Assembly (NCBI GenBank): GCA_009746045.1
Contig: RPFO01001141.1
Coordinates: 62,001-126,000 of the forward strand
Reading direction: 5' to 3'
DNA from: Mesostigma viride
Lineage: Eukaryota; Streptophyta; Mesostigmatophyceae; Mesostigmatales; Mesostigmataceae
Length of the DNA stretch: 64,000 bases
In this document: positions 58,964 to 64,000 of the stretch, piece after piece
How positions within the stretch are numbered: position 1 is the first letter of the stretch
How the letters are laid out: every line of letters begins with the position of its first letter
Translations under genes and position numbers: made by a program
Notes under the pieces: generated by a model
The model's input: only the letters and a program-made list of their open reading frames with translations
What the model was told of the DNA's origin: nothing
Databases searched by the model: none

Positions 58964-60012
58964 TCAGCGCCGCCTCCGCACGGCACTCTGTGGCCTCCTG
59001 ACCCGCCTGGCGGCGGTGGGGTGGCCGGGGTCCGGTGGCGGTGGCGAGGGCGGTGGCGGGCCGTAGTTGTCCATCCACCATCGGTAGGCCGCTTCCGGGT
59101 CCGCCCCCGCCTTGCCTTTGTCCCGGTGTCGCCTCTCCTGCTCGCTGGCGGGTGGAGGGACCAGCCACCTGGGGTCGGCGGGTATCTGTTGTGGCAGTTC
59201 CGGCTGGGGAGGAGGAGGGCTTTGTCGTCGAGAGGGACCGCTTTCCGTACCGGCGGATCTCTTCGCCATCCGTCGGAGACGCTGGGATTCTAGCTTACTG
59301 GCCCGTCGTTTTTCCGCCCATGCGACGGTGGCAGCTGGGTCTTGGCTCTTTAATAGTTCGGTGCGTCGTTTCTCCCTTTCCTTCTTCAAGGCCCGTTCTT
59401 TTTCCGCCCATTCGACGGCGGCTGGGTCTTGGCTCTTTCTCAGTTTGGCGCGTGAATCCCTCAATTTGCGATTTTTGACTTCGCGATTCGTCTCCTGCCC
59501 TTCCTTGGCGTTCTTTTCAAGCCATTGTCTACCCCTAGCCCGGACTTTTTCTACCCATGCAGTGTCGTCGGGGTCCTTGCTCTTTCTCAGTTCAGCATAT
59601 CTTTCCCGGGCTTTGCGATTTTTGGCTTCCGATCGCGCGATGTCGTCGGGATCCTTTCTCTTTTTCAGTTCAGCGTATCTTTCCCGGGCTTTGCGATTGC
59701 TGGCTTCTCTTTGTGTTTCCTGCCTCTGCGCCTGTTGCCGCCCGCCCCCTCCTCGTCACCCGCCTGGGCGGATCGCTCCTTCTCGTACGCGTCCAGGTCG
59801 AAAAAGTCGTCTGGTCCTGGTCCCGCCTCGTCGAGGTCCTGGGGGTCGTCGAGGTCCTCTAAGGTGGGCATCTCGGCCATGTTAAGCGGGTCACCGGGCT
59901 CGGCCTCCTCGAAGCGGGCCAGCTCGTCCATGTCTAGGTCCCCCAGGCCGTCGTCGTCTCCCGGATCGTCCGCCCGCACCCTGTGTCTTCGGGTCGCTCT
60001 CCGCCGCGCCAT
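58964..60012 (-). pseudogene. Acidic/basic repeat protein split by a frameshift
   Basis: The N-terminal frame, from ATG 60012 (MARRRATRRHR), is strongly acidic (DDPGDDDGLGDLDMDELARF) and ends at 59665. A second frame, open from about 59,745 without any ATG, reads through three copies of a basic repeat of the form RKARERYAELRKSKDPDD and continues to a Pro-rich end at 58964. Since the second frame has no start of its own and the repeat begins where the first frame becomes unlike protein, one gene with a one-base shift near 59,715-59,750 is the simplest reading. Corrected length would be roughly 350 residues. The repeat looks like a helical, nucleic-acid-binding charge pattern. Function unknown. 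Confidence 0.6.
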
Positions 60013-60230
60013 GTCCTCGAGTACACCCGGCTGCGAAAATATTTCATCCTCCACAGGGTCACATCATATGTGAAGGCACCTCCGCAAACGTTTTTGACGC
60101 GGTGAAAACCGGCCCCAACGAGGACCGCGGCATCTGGATCCACACCAAGCCACCCCCTAGGGATGTGGATCAGCCCATATTTCTGGAGCTGGCCAATATT
60201 TCCGTGTTTTGTGATCACTTCCGTTTCCAT
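59934..60230 (-). CDS. Small protein with AbrB/MazE-like swapped-hairpin motif
   Basis: The ATG at 60230 gives 98 residues. Residues 1-45 (EVITKHGNIGQLQ, YGLIHIPRGWLGVDPDAAVL) have the pattern of the AbrB/SpoVT/MazE DNA-binding hairpin: K-x-G near the start, x-IP-x-x-x-LG, then an acidic turn and a Val-rich strand. That family is common in prokaryotes and rare in eukaryotic viruses, so this is tentative. The last ~40 residues overlap the start of the next minus-strand gene in another frame and are probably not functional sequence. On the opposite strand a 58-codon frame starts within the same CCATGG (60229). Confidence 0.45.
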   Translation of the reverse strand: METEVITKHGNIGQLQKYGLIHIPRGWLGVDPDAAVLVGAGFHRVKNVCGGAFTYDVTLWRMKYFRSRVYSRTWRGGERPEDTGCGRTIRETTTAWGT

Positions 60231-60659
60231 GGTCAGGGGCGAGGAGGATACAGTACTGGAGAAGCTCGGGCCCGGTTTGGGCGTGCTGGGGTACTACGAG
60301 GAGGCAAGGGAGTACAGGGGCCTGGAGTTTGCCGGGCCCAATAAACGCCTGATGGGCGCGAACAGGTGTTTCAATCGCGAGGGCCGCGCAAGACTGGCCG
60401 CTTGATTGGCCACGATCGCCGTGCCCTGAAATGGGAATCCCCCCATCACAGATCATCTACCTGTGGTGCATAATGGGATCTACCCTTGAATCTTCCAAGG
60501 AGCAGAAGCGATTTTAAAACTAGTGATTGGTCAAAGACCTTTATCGCGGCCTTGCAGAGGCACTGAGATACCCCAACATGAACCTGACAAAGACGAAGTT
60601 TATTTATTAAATGTTCATAATGTTTACGGTTTATGACTCAAGTCCTACCATCGTTACTC
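60231..60659. other. Intergenic in the virus-like region
   Basis: Only a 58-codon plus-strand frame (60229-60405) and antisense shadows occur. No motif was recognised. It contains AT-richer sequence from about 60,500 that could hold the 3' end of the minus-strand gene at 60660. Confidence 0.4.
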
Positions 60660-61403
60660 TCATACATCGTCGTAAAAGTCCTCGTCTAGTGCGAGTTCGA
60701 TGCCGCATCCTTCACAAACTTGTTCGATGGTTCGGATATGTTCAGGGTTTACCTTGCCAGTCCGAAAGATGAATAAACGTTTTTGGTACCCCGGAAAGTA
60801 ATGCCCGTAACTGAAGAGCTGTCCGATGCCCTTCATCCAATCTTTAGATTCTTTCACTTCCACGATGACGGGAGGGTCATGGGCAATGATGTCAATCACA
60901 CCGGCAGGGCATTGTACTTCGCGCTCACTACCCGGCATGGCTTGTGACACTCGTTCTTGAACGGGTGACTCTCTTTGTTGTACCGGTGGTTGCTTGGCCC
61001 ATTCGACGACTTTGTCCACCAAATCGACATGGATCCACGCGCCTCGCTCGTCAACTGGGCCGGTCCTCATGATCTTCACCACGGGAAAAACTGTCTGAGG
61101 AGGGGTCGCCTCACCCCCCATGAGGCCCACACAGTGATGTGTTGACCTCTCCAGAGCCGATATGAAGGCCTTAGAACCGTCAAGACGAAACCAACTTTCG
61201 AAGCGCTTCTTCCCGTTGGACGCTGCCGCCGTCAAGTCCTGGGCATGGACCATTCGGTCGCTCTTCCGGACCTTGATTTCCTTCTTGGGGTCCACTTCCA
61301 GAATTGAACAGGGTTTCAGCGCAAACATCCAAAACGTGTCGGTCTCTCTCGCCAAGTCGAACAACGCGCGGGTGAAAGGAGCTCGACCACTGACGATCGC
61401 CAT
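60660..61403 (-). CDS. KilA-N domain fused to a PD-(D/E)XK nuclease-like domain
   Basis: The ATG at 61403 gives 247 residues. Residues about 1-135 match the KilA-N pattern of large DNA viruses and phages: MVHAQDLTAAASNGKKRFES, WFRLDGSKAFISALE, then ERGAWIHVDLVDKVVEWAKQ. A Gln/Pro/Ser linker follows. Residues about 165-247 have a restriction-endonuclease-like core: GVIDIIAHDPPVIVEVKESK (Asp...Glu-x-Lys), then GIGQLFSYGHYFPGY and a strand RLFIFR. KilA-N binds DNA; the D..ExK motif suggests metal-dependent cleavage or a nuclease-derived binding fold. This two-domain protein is the strongest single marker of viral origin in the window. The gene is intronless and flanked by non-coding repeats. Confidence 0.78.
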   Translation of the reverse strand: MAIVSGRAPFTRALFDLARETDTFWMFALKPCSILEVDPKKEIKVRKSDRMVHAQDLTAAASNGKKRFESWFRLDGSKAFISALERSTHHCVGLMGGEATPPQTVFPVVKIMRTGPVDERGAWIHVDLVDKVVEWAKQPPVQQRESPVQERVSQAMPGSEREVQCPAGVIDIIAHDPPVIVEVKESKDWMKGIGQLFSYGHYFPGYQKRLFIFRTGKVNPEHIRTIEQVCEGCGIELALDEDFYDDV

Positions 61404-62277
61404 GGTTGCAGATGGGAGCGTGGCGGCGGATGTTTGGACGCCCGTTTCTCGTCCGCTTCCTTCCTGGCGGCCGCAAAACGGACGTGACCCTGTCCGCGGA
61501 CGTCCGTGTGACTCCCGACGGATGGATCTCTGTGATCGATGTGATTAGAAATGCGAGTTAAATATAACCCCTATTGAGTGATAGGGGCTTGTGGGGTACC
61601 GGGGAGCTATTATTGAGTGATGATGATTGAGTGATAATTGAGTGATAAAATATTGGAGTTTTTTTGACTTTTTACTGACACCCGTCACGGGCTTACTGCC
61701 CCTTCTCAACCCCCGCCAACCTTGGCTCGAGGGTCGCCGGGCTTTAGAGGTGCTTTATAATGCTGGCATCCGTCACCACCAGCCGTGGGGCTGCCGCCTA
61801 CCGATCCCCTCCTACTCCCGAGCCTGGGGGTGCGATGGTTCGTGACGGGCGTGAAAAGTGTGACTTCCGTTTTGCTCAACCATGACCGACCGCGGACAGC
61901 GGGGTTGGGTGAGAACTGTGGGAGAAGGTTCGGCGTTCTGCCCAACTTTTATACCAAAAGCTTTTAAGAGTTGGGCAGAACGCGGGACCTCGAAAAGTCA
62001 AGCTCACCGCCCAGCGCGCACCCGGGTCGATGGGCGGCGTGAAAAATGTGACTTCCGTTTTGCTCAACCATTACCGACCGCAATTGGTGAGGTCGTGAGT
62101 CTCGATCTGGTGAGAGGGCGGGTAACTGCGGTGGTGCATGCAAATGGAAAATGAAATCGGATTGGATCACACTTTATTGCACATTATAATAACACTTTAT
62201 TGCCAGTTATCATCACCCTTTATTGCCAACATCCATTACTGCATCCGGTTGCATCAACCGACATACAACAGGGTGAG
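61404..62277. other. Viral intergenic region with duplicated 43-bp motif and hairpin
   Basis: About 870 bp without a credible gene. It holds several attgagtgat repeats (61,570-61,645). A 43-bp motif containing gtgacttccgttttgctcaa occurs twice (61851-61893 and 62039-62081, three mismatches, 188 bp apart). A 15-bp-stem hairpin lies between them at 61933-61983. The layout suggests a regulatory or replication site. Confidence 0.6.
61933..61983. terminator. Hairpin with 15-bp stem
   Basis: gcgttctgcccaact is followed, after 21 bases, by its exact reverse complement agttgggcagaacgc. It lies midway between two copies of a 43-bp direct repeat. It could be a terminator, a protein-binding palindrome or part of a replication element. 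Confidence 0.6.
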
Positions 62278-63042
62278 CTAGTAGAGGTCGTTCCATCGGC
62301 CGATGAGGGAGCGCTCCTTGTTGTAGCGGAAGAAGGGGAACACCAGCGCGGGGCTCTGGCACATCTCCCTGCGCTCCGCCAGGCAGATGGGGCACTTGAG
62401 GTCCTCTGCGGGGTCGGCGTCGTCGAGCGCGACGGCCATGCACATGGCGCATATCGAGGGTGCGTGGGTGTGGTCGCCTTCCGTCACGGGCTCGTAGGCG
62501 TCCCAGCAGACCCCGGGGCAGCACGCGCACTTCCCCACCATGCGCGGGGCAAGGCTCCCCCGGCAACGATACATGTTATCGAGGCTGGCATCAATTTCCT
62601 CGCGAAAAGAGGCAGAATAAGGGGGCGACCAGAAGGGATCGACCCTGTATGGCAGCCACGGCGACATTTCGAGATGTCCCGGCAACAGCGGTTCGTAGGA
62701 GAATTCGGGGACGATCTCCATGGCGTTGCGCGTGTTGGCCGCCGGCCCCGAATTCCTCCTGGTTGATACGTAGAGCCGGATGGCCGCCTCCTTGGCGAGG
62801 GCCAGGTTGTGCACGGTGATAGCTCGCGGCGTCGAGGCGGCCGTGACGTGTTCCGAGGTGCAGAGGAGTCCTTTCGACAACCCGCGGCACTGCACGCACT
62901 GCGCGTACCTGCCACCCAGGAAATGGTTGGGATTCTTGCTCTCCTGGCACCGGCCGCATCGTACCGGCGTGTCCATTTTCATGTCCTGCTTCATCATCAT
63001 GAATTCCTCCCTTATCTTGGCGGAATCGCGCGAGGCCCCCAT
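62278..63042 (-). CDS. Viral-type zinc-finger protein with RING-like C-terminus
   Basis: The ATG at 63042 (MGASRDSAKIRE) gives 254 residues. Near the N-terminus is a zinc-ribbon, RCGRCQESKNPNHF...AQCVQCR. The C-terminal third has many Cys/His in RING-like pairs: CACCPGVCWDAYEP, HAPSICAMCMAV, LKCPICLAER, with the last CPIC typical of RING and related E3 folds. It may act in protein degradation or protein-nucleic acid binding; the spacing is not canonical, so E3 activity is unproven. The reading frame is clean and GC-rich like its neighbours. Alternative Met codons exist at residues 15-17 (MMM) and 21. Confidence 0.65.
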   Translation of the reverse strand: MGASRDSAKIREEFMMMKQDMKMDTPVRCGRCQESKNPNHFLGGRYAQCVQCRGLSKGLLCTSEHVTAASTPRAITVHNLALAKEAAIRLYVSTRRNSGPAANTRNAMEIVPEFSYEPLLPGHLEMSPWLPYRVDPFWSPPYSASFREEIDASLDNMYRCRGSLAPRMVGKCACCPGVCWDAYEPVTEGDHTHAPSICAMCMAVALDDADPAEDLKCPICLAERREMCQSPALVFPFFRYNKERSLIGRWNDLY

Positions 63043-63589
63043 GGCTGCGTGCGTCGTTTGCGTGAATGCCGAGGTCTGTCTACGGTCTGCCCAAAATGTA
63101 ATGGACTCGACTCTTCTCTCGCTCTCCCCGGCGCCCCACGTGGCAGGTCGCCTATATCATGCATCCCTCGCGGCAAGGCCCGGCGCGCGCTCTGTGTGGC
63201 GCTCCCACGTGGCTGGGGGCGTTTCCCGCCTTCCGCGCTGTTCTCTCGCGGGTTCGGTCGGATAAGCTGACGGAGGCGTTTTCTCGCGGGCTCGGGTCGG
63301 GACAAGCTGGCGGGGTCCTTCGCCTGGTGGACTGACGTCACACGAGCACGATCCCGCTGGGTCCGAGAGGCGGTTACGGAAAGGGGCGGATGTGCATAAA
63401 CAGGGGCGATACCCCGCGGGCCTCCAGGCCGCCTGACCGCTCCAAGATCGCAGTACACCAGGCCGTCTGACCGCTCTGCCACTCGCTTTCCCACTTGTCC
63501 TCACAGATCGCCTGCTGGGGCGTCAAGTCTTGCTACATTCATGGGTGCGTGTTCTCGTCGGCAAACCCCGTGACAGCGTGTGAGGGGGG
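63043..63589. other. Upstream region with short degenerate repeats
   Basis: It contains two tandem copies of a ~45-bp unit with ctcgcgggttcggtcggata and agctgacgg (63,240-63,315), and a partial duplication of gccgcctgaccgctc near 63,430-63,475. No gene is seen. It probably includes the promoter of the zinc-finger gene. Confidence 0.5.
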
Positions 63590-64000
63590 GCGTTCTTCGT
63601 GGCAGGATGCTCTCGATTGCTGGATGTCGCATGAGGGCCGCATTCTCCGTGGCGAGATGGGAATCGGGATTCGATGCCGTATGAGAGCTGCATTCCTTGT
63701 GGCAGGACGTTGTCGATCGCTGGATGTCGTTTGAAGCCAGCATTCTCCGTGGCGAGATGGGAATCGGGATTCGATGCCGTATGAGAGCTGCATTCCTTGT
63801 GGCAGGACGTTCTCGATCGCTGGATGTCGTTTGAGGCCCGCATTCTCCGTGGCGAGATGGGAATCGGGATTCGATGCCGTATGAGAGCTGCATTCCTTGT
63901 GGCAGGACGTTGTCGATTGCTGGATGTCGTTTGAGGCCCGCATTCCTTGTGGCAGGACGTTGTCGATCGCTGGATGTCGTTTGAGGCCCGCATTCCTTGT
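63590..64000 (+). repeat. Array of 50-bp units of two alternating types, running off the window
   Basis: Every unit is exactly 50 bp and begins gcattc or gcgttc. Type A starts gcattctccgtggcgagatg; type B starts gcattccttgtggcaggacg. Order: B' (63590), A (63640), B (63690), A (63740), B (63790), A (63840), B (63890), B (63940), B (63990, cut). Open frames across the array are an effect of the periodicity (150 bp equals 50 codons) and have no independent support as genes. Confidence 0.92.

Noticed and set aside
60229..60405. 58-codon plus-strand frame opposite the AbrB-like gene start
   Set aside because: Too short to judge, no recognised motif, and it shares the CCATGG with a more plausible minus-strand start.
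63501..63993. Three long minus-strand frames of repeated Ala/Thr/Ser/His segments
   Set aside because: The 50-bp period keeps all three frames open; they are translations of the repeat array.

Overview
The window is nuclear DNA of a green alga (Viridiplantae, probably a chlorophyte), joined on its right side to DNA of an endogenous large DNA virus. Four things support the host assignment. There is an HCF173-type chloroplast gene and a CYP97A carotenoid hydroxylase. Introns are GC-rich with GT..AG boundaries and full of microsatellites. TGTAA elements lie after several genes. The retroelements are of algal type. I cannot name the species.

Host part (1 to about 49,000). From the left there is a fold-back element, a very C-rich tract, a decayed LINE carrying a younger retroposon insertion, an intronless coiled-coil gene, and a 5'-truncated LINE with a 17-bp target-site duplication (TSD). 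A 16-exon TRIM37-type E3 ubiquitin ligase follows (7693-25138), with introns full of tandem repeats and a long acidic tail. Next are a divergent pair: an HCF173-like psbA translation factor (minus strand) and a membrane protein with a ubiquitin-like N-terminus and an atypical kinase domain (plus strand, 4 exons). A nest of non-LTR retroelements (34.9-39.2 kb) separates these from a 6-exon CYP97A gene on the minus strand (40052-44806).

Retroelement part (35-39 kb and 47-53.3 kb). Two retroposons encode only a LINE ORF1-type RNA-binding protein and no reverse transcriptase. One sits in the reverse-transcriptase domain of another LINE with a 12-bp TSD, and it shares its 3'-terminal sequence with that LINE. 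This suggests an algal counterpart of mammalian HAL1 (half-LINE) elements. A copia-like Gag-integrase element (about 49.0-53.3 kb) follows and is cut off abruptly.

Virus-like part (53.3-64 kb). It opens with a 4,148-bp inverted repeat with no spacer (53287-57434; centre between 55360 and 55361). Its arms appear to differ only in homopolymer lengths, and each carries an HNH-type zinc-binding gene (left copy frameshifted, right copy intact). Intronless GC-rich genes of giant-virus character follow: an ATGA-coupled gene pair, an acidic/basic repeat protein (frameshifted), a small AbrB-like protein, a KilA-N plus PD-(D/E)XK nuclease-fold fusion, and a zinc-finger protein. The window ends inside an array of 50-bp units. 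The palindrome looks like a replicated hairpin telomere or concatemer junction of a linear viral genome, trapped at the host-virus boundary.

Many apparent frameshifts (TRIM37 tail, ORF1 protein, gag, HNH) lie in G or C homopolymers. Some are therefore probably assembly indels rather than real mutations.
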